A DNA stretch of 64,000 nt from positions 120,264 through 184,263 of the forward strand of contig JBLHLC010000003.1 of assembly GCA_047619685.1 (NCBI GenBank), in the 5' to 3' direction. Shown in pieces: positions 46,496-56,436 of the stretch. Every line of letters starts with the position of its first letter. Within the stretch, counting starts at the first letter, position 1. Below the pieces are notes generated by a model, which was given only the letters and a program-made list of their open reading frames with translations, had not been told where the DNA came from and ran no database searches. The DNA comes from JABDJZ01 sp047619685. Lineage in GTDB: Bacteria > Bacteroidota > Rhodothermia > Rhodothermales > UBA10348. A program made the translations under genes and the position numbers.

Positions 46496-47401
46496 ATGTT
46501 TGGACGAAGCATTCGAGCCGGCCTCGTAGCCCTCCGGCGGCACTCTGGACTGGCCGTCCTCCTTTTTGTCGTACCCGCGGTTCTGGGGTACCTGATTGCC
46601 TACCCGATCGGTTCAGCATTTAACGCCTCCTTCGGGGCCTCGGGATTTGGCCCGGACCTGGCCGAGGGACTCGATCCCGTGCTGCTGGCCGACTTCTTTG
46701 GAGAAAATGTTGGACTACTCTCCGCGGTGGCGGGTCTTCTTGCCCTGATGGTGCCGATTCTCTTGGTCTGGTCTACCGTTGTGGGGGTTGGTCTTGTCCA
46801 CACGCTGCGTGACGGGGGCGTCCGGCCGTTCTGGTCTGGTGTCTCGACCTTTTTCTGGCGCGGATTGGCCCAAACGGCGCTTTTTCTTGTCCCGATCGGC
46901 GGTTGGACCCTGCTCTCTTTCGGGGCAGCGGTCGTGCTGGGTATGTCCTTTTCCGGGGAAGTGGCTCTTTTCTGGTCCATCGGCGTGGCCGTTCCCGCGG
47001 TTTGGATAGCCGGAATGGCCGCGATAGACATGATCCTGGACTACGCCCGAATAGGTCTCGTAGCCCGCGGCATGTCCGTTATCGGAAGTGCCTGGTTTGG
47101 CGTACGGTTTGCCTACGGCCGTCTAAATACGCATCTGATCTACGCGGCCTGGTTCATTCCCAGCCTGTGCTTGATTCTTCTCCCTTCAGGCCTGGAGATC
47201 TGGCTGGGCGCCAGCGTCGTCCTCTGGCTCGTGCAGCAACTCGTGCTGCTTTGCCGCTCCTTTGTCACCATTGGATGGATGGGGAGCCAGGTAGCATTAT
47301 TTGAAGCCGTATCGGAGGAATACTTTCCGGCAATCACCGACGGTCCGTCGGACACGGCAGAGCATCCGCTGGGGACAGAGGTAGCTCGAGACTTCGCCTG
47401 A
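46496..47401 (+). CDS. Polytopic membrane protein of unknown function
   Basis: A 301-residue protein with about six membrane helices: about 18-36 (LAVLLFVVPAVLGYLIAY), 78-108 (LLSAVAGLLALMVPILLVWS), 122-150 and 156-180, then helices near 205-245. Charged ends flank each span. I recognise no family. It follows the M1 peptidase on the same strand and may be co-transcribed. A hairpin lies 22 bases after the stop. Confidence 0.75.
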   Translation: MFGRSIRAGLVALRRHSGLAVLLFVVPAVLGYLIAYPIGSAFNASFGASGFGPDLAEGLDPVLLADFFGENVGLLSAVAGLLALMVPILLVWSTVVGVGLVHTLRDGGVRPFWSGVSTFFWRGLAQTALFLVPIGGWTLLSFGAAVVLGMSFSGEVALFWSIGVAVPAVWIAGMAAIDMILDYARIGLVARGMSVIGSAWFGVRFAYGRLNTHLIYAAWFIPSLCLILLPSGLEIWLGASVVLWLVQQLVLLCRSFVTIGWMGSQVALFEAVSEEYFPAITDGPSDTAEHPLGTEVARDFA

Positions 47402-47422
47402 GGGACGCTGGGGGAAAAGAGA

Positions 47423-47457
47423 GAGGCCGGGCACTGCTTCCAAAAGCGCTCGGCCTC
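47423..47457. terminator. Hairpin after the membrane protein gene
   Basis: GAGGCCGGGC pairs with GCGCTCGGCCTC (one mismatch, one bulge) around a loop of about 13 bases. The T-rich side is on the minus strand (TCTCTTTTCCCC), which favours a terminator for the small minus-strand gene at 47550-47843. It may act in both directions. Confidence 0.5.
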
Positions 47458-47549
47458 AACGTCGAAGAGTGGCGCCCGTATCACCCACCGTTACGGGACA
47501 CTCAAGTACACACAGAAGGAGGTAGTGTGTTTAGAACCTGCTTCGACGA

Positions 47550-47843
47550 TTATGCGTTTCGTACTTGTGCCAGTGTCTCCTTCATCTCCCGCACCTTGGG
47601 TAGGAAACGAGGGCCGACACCGTTCTCTGTCGCCATATCACCTACGTACCGAGCCAGCGCAGCGCGCTCGTGCTTGGTTGCGTTTTGGGAGTCCATCAGA
47701 CGCATGGTGCGCCGCCAGACTCTTTCGGTGATCTGTCCCTGCATGTACAGGTTGAAAATCACGTTGAGGGAAGAATTCGAATTTGAGACGGTTGCGGAAG
47801 CCATTGGAAATACCGGTTGGAAGCTGTGAAGTGTCTTGACCAT
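47550..47843 (-). CDS. Small hypothetical protein
   Basis: A 97-residue protein with no membrane segment. It is mainly helical and basic (QITERVWRRTMRLMD, ERAALARYVGDMATENGVGP, LPKVREMKETLAQVRNA). No family is recognised. Support comes from a reasonable GGAG about 11 bases before the start, a hairpin with a T-rich side beyond its end and its lone position in a 680-base gap. An inner Met at 47804 has no ribosome site. Confidence 0.5.
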   Translation of the reverse strand: MVKTLHSFQPVFPMASATVSNSNSSLNVIFNLYMQGQITERVWRRTMRLMDSQNATKHERAALARYVGDMATENGVGPRFLPKVREMKETLAQVRNA

Positions 47844-48082
47844 TCACATGCCAACTCCGTGCCAAAAAGACTCAGCCTCGAATATTTACTGGACTGACTC
47901 GTAAGTCGCTATGGGAAAGGGCCTCGTGAACGCGCCTTTGTCATAGAGAACCGGCCCAAACAGTCCGCAACACCGGTGAGTCCGAGGGCGTGGCGATATC
48001 GCGTGCCGGAAAAGCTGTCCGCCCGATTGGACGCCGGATCACCGCGAATCACAATGAAAGGGTCTCACTCTGGGAGCCCGTT
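47844..48082. other. Intergenic spacer, no gene seen
   Basis: This 239-base stretch separates the small hypothetical gene from the end of the aminotransferase gene. No tRNA fold, strong hairpin with a T tract, or TAnnTTTG box is evident. It presumably holds the promoter of the small minus-strand gene. Confidence 0.4.
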
Positions 48083-49564
48083 CTACAAAATCGGTACCTG
48101 GTGCCCCGCCATGGCAAACCACTCCTCTACGGGCGGGTGCTGCTCGTTGGCATGAACGTATTCATTGGTCTGTGGATCATACCTGTAATCCTGGCTCCAG
48201 GCCTCGGCATTCTCTGCCACTCCAGCGAGTCCCTCAAGCACGATCTCCAGTTCCTCGTCCGTCATGGTCGGGTGCAAGGAGAGCCTTACCCAGCCTGGTT
48301 TCTCTGACAGATCTCCAGAATTGATTCTGTCAGTGATGCGGTGGGAATGATCAGGGTCGACGTGGAGCAGGTAGTGTCCATACGTTCCCGCACAGGAGCA
48401 GCCTCCCCGCACCTGGACGCCATACCGATCGTTCAGCAGCTTCACGATCAGATTGTAGTGGATGCCTTTCATATAGAATGAAATGACGCCCAAACGATCC
48501 CGAAGATGATCGGCCAGGATGACCAAGCCAGGGATGGAGGTCATGCCCTCGAAGGCCCGCTCGAGTAGTTCATCCTCGCGCGCGCGAATCTTATCGCAGC
48601 CAATTTCTTCCTTCAGTTTGACGGCAAGCGCCGCCCGAATGGTCTGCAGAAAAGCTGGCGTTCCTCCGTCCTCGCGGTCCTCAATATTGGCGATGTACTG
48701 GTGTTCGCCCCAAGGGTTTGTCCAGTCGACCGTCCCGCCTCCCGAGTTGTCCGGGACCCGGTTCCTGTCCAGAGAGGCGTCGAATACCATTACGCCCGTT
48801 GATCCCGGGCCTCCAAGGAATTTGTGAGGCGAGAAGAAAATGGCGTCCAGACGCTCCATCTCATCCTCTGGATGCATGTCTATCGGGTCGTACGGGGCCG
48901 ATGCAGCAAAGTCCACAAAACACAGTCCACCGTGTTCGTGCATGATGCGGGCCATCTTGTGGTAGGGCGTCCTTACACCCGTCACATTTGAGCAGGCCGT
49001 GAACGATCCGATTTTGGGGCGATCGCCGAACTTCCTGAGCGCCGCATCCAGCGTCTCCAGGCAGCACTCACCATTCGGCAACGGCGCCAGCCACTCCACA
49101 TCCGCTACCGTCTCTATCCAGGAGGTGTGGTTGGAGTGGTGCTCCATGTGCGTAATGAAGATCACCGGACGTGCCTCTTCCGGAATCGAAACGTGGGGCA
49201 GCATCAACTCGGGTACACGCAAGCCGAGGATGCGCTGGAATTTGTTCACCACCCCGGTCATGCCGCTTCCAGCAGCGATGATGACATCATTCGGGCCGGC
49301 GTTGACATGCCGCTTTATGATTGCCCTGGCCTCGTGATACGCGCGGGTCATCGAGGTGCCAGTGACGCTGGACTCGGAATGCGTATTTCCAACGTACGGC
49401 CCGAAGCTGTGCGTCAGCTTCTCCTCGATGGGCCCATAAAGACGTCCGGATGCGATCCAGTCCGCGTAGATCAGCGGCTTGCGCCCATACGGAGTCTGAA
49501 ATTCCAGATCATATCCGACAACGTTTCTTCGGAATCGGTCGAAGTAGTTTTCTAATTCGGACAT
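48083..49564 (-). CDS. Class V aminotransferase-fold PLP enzyme (cysteine desulfurase-like)
   Basis: From the ATG at 49564 (preceded by GAAAGG) the protein has 493 residues. The PLP Lys is in FFSPHKFLGGPGSTGVMVFD, and the His before the cofactor pocket is in ITHMEHHSNHTSWIE. A Cys-rich loop VRGGCSCAGTYGHYLL takes the place of the active-site Cys loop of cysteine desulfurases. It is longer than SufS or IscS by about 80 residues, so it may be a desulfurase or a related lyase. It lies 10 bases after rpoN on the same strand. Confidence 0.82.
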   Translation of the reverse strand: MSELENYFDRFRRNVVGYDLEFQTPYGRKPLIYADWIASGRLYGPIEEKLTHSFGPYVGNTHSESSVTGTSMTRAYHEARAIIKRHVNAGPNDVIIAAGSGMTGVVNKFQRILGLRVPELMLPHVSIPEEARPVIFITHMEHHSNHTSWIETVADVEWLAPLPNGECCLETLDAALRKFGDRPKIGSFTACSNVTGVRTPYHKMARIMHEHGGLCFVDFAASAPYDPIDMHPEDEMERLDAIFFSPHKFLGGPGSTGVMVFDASLDRNRVPDNSGGGTVDWTNPWGEHQYIANIEDREDGGTPAFLQTIRAALAVKLKEEIGCDKIRAREDELLERAFEGMTSIPGLVILADHLRDRLGVISFYMKGIHYNLIVKLLNDRYGVQVRGGCSCAGTYGHYLLHVDPDHSHRITDRINSGDLSEKPGWVRLSLHPTMTDEELEIVLEGLAGVAENAEAWSQDYRYDPQTNEYVHANEQHPPVEEWFAMAGHQVPIL

Positions 49565-49574
49565 GGCCTTTCTG

Positions 49575-51059
49575 TCAGGACAGGACAATTTCCTTTCTGA
49601 GTCTCGCCACCGGCACGCCGAGCTGCTCGCGGTACTTGGTCACCGTGCGACGGGCAATCTGGAAGCCCTTCGCCTCCAGCATAGTCGCAATCCTCTGATC
49701 CGAAAGGGGCTTTAGTTTGCTCTCGTTTCCGATGATCTCCTCGATGATGGCCTTCACCTCCTTGTTGGAGATTTCCTCGCCACTATCTGTCGAGAGACCC
49801 TCGGAGAAATAGTACTTGAGCTCGTAAACGCCGAAATCGCACTGGACGTATTTCCCGTTGACCACTCGACTCACTGTGGAGATATCCATATGGATGATGT
49901 CCGCGATGTCTTTAAGAATCATGGGCTTCAGGTAGCCCTTGCCAAGCTTGAAGAACTCCTCCTGGATCTGGACAATCGCCTCCATGACCTTGAACATGGT
50001 GTTGCGCCGCTGGTGGATCGAGTTGATGAACCACTTCGCCGACTCAAGCTTGGTCTTCAGGAAGTTGCGGGTGTCGCTGTCAAACGCGTTCCCGGCCGAG
50101 CCGCGTTTCTTCTCGGTGGCAATCTGCTCGAGCATCTGCCGATACTGCTTGGAAACCCGCAGCTCCGGTGTGTTGCCGCTATTGAGGCTGATGAAGAACT
50201 CCCCGCCTTCCTCGTACCGTACCGTGAAGTCCGGCGTGATGTAGTTCTGGGCCGCCGTGAACTCTCCCTCGCCCGGCTTTGGATTCAGGCGATGGATCAG
50301 ATCGAACGCATCCTTGAGGTCACCCGAGTCGATGTCGAGTTTGCGCATGATGTGATCGAAGTGCTTCATCGTGAACTCCTTGTAGGCAAGATCAAGCATC
50401 TTGTACGCGGCGTCCCGACCAGGCGTCTCCTCTGGCATTGCGTCCAACTGGACCATCAAGCACTCACGCAGGTCCCGCGATGCAATCCCAATGGGTTCCA
50501 GCCTCTGGATGCGGACGAGAATCTGCTCGACCTGATCCTCTTCAACCAGCACTCCGTAGTTGAAGGCAACATCATCAATAATGCTCTCAAGCGGCCTGCG
50601 CAGGTATCCGTCCTCGTCGATAGAACCGATGACCTGTTCCGCAATGAGCTCCTGCTCGTCACTGAGCCCCAAAAAGCCCAATTGGTCCTTCAAATGCTCG
50701 GCCATGCTCACGCCGGCCTCCATCGGGATCTCGCGCCGTTCCTCCTCGTCGCTCGAGTCTACGCGCGCCTTGTGCCCGTAGAGTTCGTCCGCGTCCGGAA
50801 TCAGGTCCTCCCAGTTGTAGTCTTCGTCGTCGCCGGCGGCTTCCTTTTCGTCCGTTCTGGCCTCGTCCTTGGACTCGGTCGTTTGCTCCTGCTGATCTTC
50901 CTCCTCATCCATCCCCTCCTCCAAGAGAGGATTGCCCTCCATCTCGGATTTGATGCGCTGCTCAAGCGCAAGTGTCGGCAGTTGCAGCAGCTTGATGTAC
51001 TGGATCTGCTGCGGCGACAGCTTCTGCGTCAGGGACTGCTTCTGTTGGAGATTCAGCAT
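49575..51059 (-). CDS. rpoN: RNA polymerase sigma-54 factor
   Basis: A 494-residue sigma-54. The activator-interacting region is at the N-terminus (KQSLTQKLSPQQIQYIKLLQ), then a very acidic region II (about 50-110), the core-binding domain, and near the C-terminus the RpoN box ARRTVTKYRE (about 469-478). Sigma-54 reads -24/-12 promoters and needs AAA+ enhancer-binding proteins. No such activator gene is in the window. It is the middle gene of a minus-strand run, DUF3109-rpoN-class V enzyme. Confidence 0.96.
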   Translation of the reverse strand: MLNLQQKQSLTQKLSPQQIQYIKLLQLPTLALEQRIKSEMEGNPLLEEGMDEEEDQQEQTTESKDEARTDEKEAAGDDEDYNWEDLIPDADELYGHKARVDSSDEEERREIPMEAGVSMAEHLKDQLGFLGLSDEQELIAEQVIGSIDEDGYLRRPLESIIDDVAFNYGVLVEEDQVEQILVRIQRLEPIGIASRDLRECLMVQLDAMPEETPGRDAAYKMLDLAYKEFTMKHFDHIMRKLDIDSGDLKDAFDLIHRLNPKPGEGEFTAAQNYITPDFTVRYEEGGEFFISLNSGNTPELRVSKQYRQMLEQIATEKKRGSAGNAFDSDTRNFLKTKLESAKWFINSIHQRRNTMFKVMEAIVQIQEEFFKLGKGYLKPMILKDIADIIHMDISTVSRVVNGKYVQCDFGVYELKYYFSEGLSTDSGEEISNKEVKAIIEEIIGNESKLKPLSDQRIATMLEAKGFQIARRTVTKYREQLGVPVARLRKEIVLS

Positions 51060-51093
51060 GGATGTTCTTGGAACGCTATCTCATTGATTGGTG

Positions 51094-51675
51094 TCAATCA
51101 CTGCGGAGAAGCCGGCGGCGCTCGTCACATGCATCGACGAACAGTGCGTACCACTCCTCTCCAAATATGCGTACCAACGGATCGCGCAGGAAGTTCGGCA
51201 ACTTGACACCTTCTCTCCGACCATTCGGGATAGCAGGAGCACAAATGGCGATGCGTTCGTAATTGAGCGCCTTCCATTCGCCCATGTTTTCGATCCGAAC
51301 CGGATACAGATGACAGGATATGGGCTTCGCGAAGTCCAGTTTGCCGGCGAAGTGTGCTTTCTGGATTGAACATTTCGCCACCGGGCCATCGTAGACCACA
51401 AAGACGCACTCCGAAGACCCGACGCATGTAGTGGCATAGTAGCCTGGGCTGGTTTCCTCCCAAGCGCCCTTCTCCTCGATGACCAGGAGGGCCTCGGGCC
51501 GCAGCGTGGGCCGAACTATATCCAGGGCTTCCTGCATGGCCGCCAATTCGTCCTCATCCACCGGCGCTCCGGAGTCCCCGCGTACACAGCACGCTCCGTG
51601 GCACGCTCCCAGATTACAGGAGAACGGGGCGTCCAACAGGTCATCGGAAATCAGTATGTTGTCGACGGCGAACAA
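51094..51675 (-). CDS. DUF3109 family cysteine-rich protein
   Basis: A 193-residue protein. The N-terminal SCNLGACHGACCVRGDSGAP has four Cys, with further Cys in TTCVGSSECVFV, VAKCSIQ, ISCHLYPVRI and IAICAPA. This spacing is that of DUF3109, related to YkgJ-type putative Fe-S/zinc-binding proteins. The function is unknown. The gene starts the rpoN unit and may be almost leaderless (see the promoter at 51682-51712). Confidence 0.85.
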   Translation of the reverse strand: MFAVDNILISDDLLDAPFSCNLGACHGACCVRGDSGAPVDEDELAAMQEALDIVRPTLRPEALLVIEEKGAWEETSPGYYATTCVGSSECVFVVYDGPVAKCSIQKAHFAGKLDFAKPISCHLYPVRIENMGEWKALNYERIAICAPAIPNGRREGVKLPNFLRDPLVRIFGEEWYALFVDACDERRRLLRSD

Positions 51676-51681
51676 GGTGAC

Positions 51682-51712
51682 CGAACGTAGGCCCGTCGAC
51701 CGGGTTTGTCAA
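51682..51712 (-). promoter_or_regulatory. Candidate sigma-A promoter for the DUF3109-rpoN unit
   Basis: On the minus strand TTGACA (51707-51712) and TACGTTCG (51682-51689) are 17 bases apart. The second box has one mismatch to TAnnTTTG. Transcription would start at or next to the ATG at 51675. Confidence 0.4.
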
Positions 51713-51770
51713 CACTCTGACCCGCACAAGAAGCGTCAAAAATCGGCCTTCCGGCCGCAATTTCCGGCAT

Positions 51771-52802
51771 ATGAACGATCGACCGGGAACACAGGGTCCA
51801 ACACCCATTCGCGCGGACGAAGATCTGGAGAGAGCCCTCCGGCCAAAACGCCTGGACGAGTTCGTAGGCCAGGAGCAGATCAAGGACAATCTGCGCGTGT
51901 TCATGAGCGCCGCGCTTCGACGGGGTGAGGCACTGGACCATGTCCTGCTTTCGGGTCCGCCGGGCCTGGGTAAAACTACCCTGGCGTACATCATTGCCGA
52001 GGAGATGGGAGGCAAGATCAAGACCACCTCCGGGCCCGTCCTGGACAAGCCCGCCTCCATCGCGGGCCTGTTGACGAATCTGACGGAAGGGGAAGTCCTC
52101 TTTATCGACGAGATCCACAGACTCGCCCCCGTCGTTGAGGAATACCTCTATGCGGCCATGGAGGACTACCACATCGACATCCTCATTGACCAGGGTCCCA
52201 ACGCCCGAAGCGTCAAGATCGAGCTCCCGCCTTTTACCCTGGTCGGAGCAACCACTAGAAAAGGCCTATTGACGGCACCGTTGCGGGCCCGTTTTGGCAT
52301 CGATTTCCGGTACGATTATTACACCGCGGACCTCCTGCAGCAGATTGTTGAGCGGTCGGCTCGATTGCTTGGGGTCGGGATATCGGACGCTGGCGCTCGC
52401 GAAATCGCCATACGAAGCAGGGGTACACCGCGCATATCCAACCGCTTGTTGCGGCGAGCCCGGGACTTTGCCGAGGTGGAGGGCGATGGGCGGATCACTT
52501 CGGAGATCGCCGACCGTGCGCTAAACGCGCTGAACGTGGATCCGACCGGCCTCGACGAGATGGACGTTCGCATCCTCCGGACCCTCATCGAAAAGTTCGA
52601 GGGCGGCCCGACGGGTTTGTCCAATCTCGCGGTCTCCGTCGGGGAAGACGCAGGGACCCTGGAGGAGGTGTACGAACCTTACCTGATTATGGAAGGGTTG
52701 ATTGAGCGAACCCCTCGCGGTCGAGTCGCCACGGCGCGGGCTTATCGTCAGATTGGCAAACTTCCTGCCGGCAGGAGCGAGGGTCTCTTCGGCTCTTCCT
52801 AA
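51771..52802 (+). CDS. ruvB: Holliday junction branch-migration helicase RuvB
   Basis: A 343-residue AAA+ motor that drives RuvA-bound junctions. Walker A is GPPGLGKT (62-69), Walker B LFIDEIHRLAP, sensor 1 VGATTRKGLLTAPLRARFGI with the arginine finger, and the winged-helix C-terminus ends in RTPRGRVATARAYRQIG. It is normal in length. The short overlap-free convergent gap to the next gene is 23 bases. Confidence 0.97.
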   Translation: MNDRPGTQGPTPIRADEDLERALRPKRLDEFVGQEQIKDNLRVFMSAALRRGEALDHVLLSGPPGLGKTTLAYIIAEEMGGKIKTTSGPVLDKPASIAGLLTNLTEGEVLFIDEIHRLAPVVEEYLYAAMEDYHIDILIDQGPNARSVKIELPPFTLVGATTRKGLLTAPLRARFGIDFRYDYYTADLLQQIVERSARLLGVGISDAGAREIAIRSRGTPRISNRLLRRARDFAEVEGDGRITSEIADRALNALNVDPTGLDEMDVRILRTLIEKFEGGPTGLSNLAVSVGEDAGTLEEVYEPYLIMEGLIERTPRGRVATARAYRQIGKLPAGRSEGLFGSS

Positions 52803-52825
52803 AAGACCCCATTCCCGGAAGCGGG

Positions 52826-53998
52826 TCAGGAGACCCGGCCGCGGCTGTCCACTCTCCAACTTTCGAGCACCCTCTCCCCGTCCACGATGTGAAACTCGTC
52901 CAGCATATTGGTGACGACGCAGGAGTGCGCCGGAACCACGCGCACACGATCTCCAACGTTGAGGGTTGTCCCACCCGAGACCGAAACCCAGCCGTGCTCT
53001 TCGGAGAGACCGTGGAGCCTGGCGTGTGGAAGCGGCTCCATCACACGCGGGTTGTACAGGAGCGTACCGTGCACGCCCAGGGAGGGGACCAGGTCGGACG
53101 TGAATACTTTCTTGCCAGCATCCAGAAAGACGCGGTCGCTTCCATCATCGTTGCGATGGCGGCTGATCACGGACGCATGGACAGTCAGTGCGCATTCGTC
53201 CCAGCCCGCGACGCCTAGCGCCACTTGAATGGCGTCGTGGAACACGTAATTGCCGGGTCGAATCTCGGTGACTCGAAAACCACGATCCTCCGCGCTCTCG
53301 AAGTACCGAACCGAGGGCGTGGAGCCCACCGATATTTCGAAAGCGCCCGGTTCAACACCGGGTACTCCGGCCTCTTGCAGGGCTGCGGCGAAAGCCAGCA
53401 TGCGATCCCGCTCCTGGTTTGAAACCGCTCGCAACGCTGCTTCCTCGGACTGGCCCTCGGCTGGCCCGTTGTAGCTGTGACCCGCGTGGGTGAGGATCCC
53501 GCAGACGCGGAGCCCAGGCATTTCCGTCAGCCGAGTCACAAAGTCTATGGAATCGCGGACGTCCCAGCGCACACCGCATCGCCCGTAACCGATGTCCACT
53601 TCGACCATGACTTGCGCCTGAGCGCTGGTATGTTCGAAATGGCTTGAGGCCAGTCGCGCTGCCTCGATCGTGTCCACGCAGAACGAAATGCGCGCCCGCT
53701 CCATCAGACGCTGTGCGCGGTCCAGTTTGTCCGTGCTCACCAGAGGGTAGGCCAGGCGCACATCGCTAAATCCGGCGTCCACAAGCACCTCGGCTTCACC
53801 GAGTTTTGCAACCGTCAGCCCTCTGGCACCGGCCTCCCGCTGAAGCTTGGCGATGCGGACGGACTTGTGCGTTTTTGTGTGCGGACGAAGCGCCACACCC
53901 TGGGCGTCCGCACGCGCCTGCATGCCTGCGATGTTGGCCTCAAGGCGGGTCTTCTCAACCAGAACCGCTGGCGTCGGGAGTTCGTCAATCCAAGTCAT
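52826..53998 (-). CDS. PLP fold-type III enzyme, D-threonine aldolase/D-serine dehydratase-like
   Basis: From the ATG at 53998 (MTWIDELPTPAVLVEK) the protein has 390 residues. The PLP Lys is in LRPHTKTHKS. The C-terminal metal site reads VPAHSCVVTNM; the His-x-Cys pair is the zinc site known in eukaryotic-type D-serine dehydratase, and D-threonine aldolases are close relatives. It should cleave or deaminate a D-beta-hydroxy amino acid; the substrate is unknown. Earlier Met codons would add up to 61 residues unlike the family. Confidence 0.85.
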   Translation of the reverse strand: MTWIDELPTPAVLVEKTRLEANIAGMQARADAQGVALRPHTKTHKSVRIAKLQREAGARGLTVAKLGEAEVLVDAGFSDVRLAYPLVSTDKLDRAQRLMERARISFCVDTIEAARLASSHFEHTSAQAQVMVEVDIGYGRCGVRWDVRDSIDFVTRLTEMPGLRVCGILTHAGHSYNGPAEGQSEEAALRAVSNQERDRMLAFAAALQEAGVPGVEPGAFEISVGSTPSVRYFESAEDRGFRVTEIRPGNYVFHDAIQVALGVAGWDECALTVHASVISRHRNDDGSDRVFLDAGKKVFTSDLVPSLGVHGTLLYNPRVMEPLPHARLHGLSEEHGWVSVSGGTTLNVGDRVRVVPAHSCVVTNMLDEFHIVDGERVLESWRVDSRGRVS

Positions 53999-54122
53999 TC
54001 TCGAAGATAGTCCGCGACCGGGTTCTTCGCGCACTGGGGGCGCTAAGGATGTTCGGTTGTGCATCCTTACCGGAGACTGCCCGTAAGCGCAATACGCCCC
54101 CTCACTTCCCCCGCAGTCTGAC

Positions 54123-54266
54123 ATGGCCTCTTTCGCAGATAAAACTGGTAGCCGCATCGCGATGGGCATTGTGGCAGGCACGGCCCTTGGCGTGGTCCTC
54201 GGACCACTCCTGGTTTGGGTACCGCTCGGAATCGTCGCCGGGGCTATCTGGGAAAAGAAGCGGTAG
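54123..54266 (+). CDS. Small glycine-zipper-like membrane protein (47 residues)
   Basis: ATG to TAG gives 47 residues. It begins MASFADKTGSRIAMG, continues as a hydrophobic, glycine-spaced helix pair (IVAGTALGVVLGPLLVW, then VPLGIVAGAIW) and ends in EKKR, so it looks like a real small inner-membrane protein. There is no clear ribosome site. It lies alone on the plus strand between two minus-strand genes. No family is recognised. Confidence 0.55.
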   Translation: MASFADKTGSRIAMGIVAGTALGVVLGPLLVWVPLGIVAGAIWEKKR

Positions 54267-54334
54267 GATCGCTTCCGTCAGAATCTTGCCGGAGACCGCT
54301 CTGCGGCCGCCGTCGTCCGGGGTGGCGCGCGCCT

Positions 54335-54754
54335 TTACTTTTTCCCGATAGAGCCGATTGACGCACGCAGGCGATTTCGAGCCCGCTCCAAAGAGGCCGC
54401 TGCAGCCAGGCTATCGGCTTCTGACGCGGATTCGGCCAGCCGTGCCAGCGCGCGAGCTTCCGACGCCTTCGCCCGATCCACGTCGATCTGATCTACCGGC
54501 TCAGCCGTTTCGGCCAAGACCGTCACGCGGTTGTTGAGTACCTCCACGAAACCGCCACTGGTGGCAAATTCGATGGAGTGGCCCACCTGGTCGCGAATGG
54601 TCAGCTTGCCGACCTCAAAGGCTGCGATCAGGGGTGCGTGGTTCTTCAGCACCTCAAACGAGCCCTCGACGCCCGGGGCGATGACGGCTATAGCCGACCC
54701 GCTGAACAGGCGGCCAGCGGGAGAGACGATCTCGACGTTCAGATTGTCGGCCAT
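54335..54754 (-). CDS. atpC: ATP synthase F1 epsilon subunit
   Basis: A 139-residue subunit. The N-terminal beta-sandwich (LNVEIVSPAGRLFSGSAIAV, PGVEGSFEVLKNHAPLIAAF) and the C-terminal helix pair (ASEARALARLAESA) are standard. It links catalysis to rotation and can inhibit ATP hydrolysis. It follows atpD after 15 bases. Confidence 0.95.
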   Translation of the reverse strand: MADNLNVEIVSPAGRLFSGSAIAVIAPGVEGSFEVLKNHAPLIAAFEVGKLTIRDQVGHSIEFATSGGFVEVLNNRVTVLAETAEPVDQIDVDRAKASEARALARLAESASEADSLAAAASLERARNRLRASIGSIGKK

Positions 54755-54769
54755 TCGAGTTCTCCCGGT

Positions 54770-56269
<1,500 letters not shown>

Positions 56270-56436
56270 CGAGATGGGGTTCACTTCAGAGTCGAAACGG
56301 GAGAGTCACCGAAAGTACGGTTCGCTTCCCGCGCAGTGTGTTGCACCAACTGTGAAAAACCCCTCCAGATCGCTAAGATACAGGGAATTTGGAGATGAAG
56401 GTCCTGGAGGCGGCCCAAGTGGGCCTGACGAAAAGG

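Noticed and set aside
49890..51206. Plus-strand frame (438 codons) opposite rpoN
   Set aside because: Rich in Leu/Val/Arg as expected from antisense of a charged protein; rpoN is certain.
56311..56318. TACTTTCG as the atpD promoter
   Set aside because: The -7 box has one mismatch and the nearest TTG is 29 bases away, too far; kept only as a note in the gene entry.
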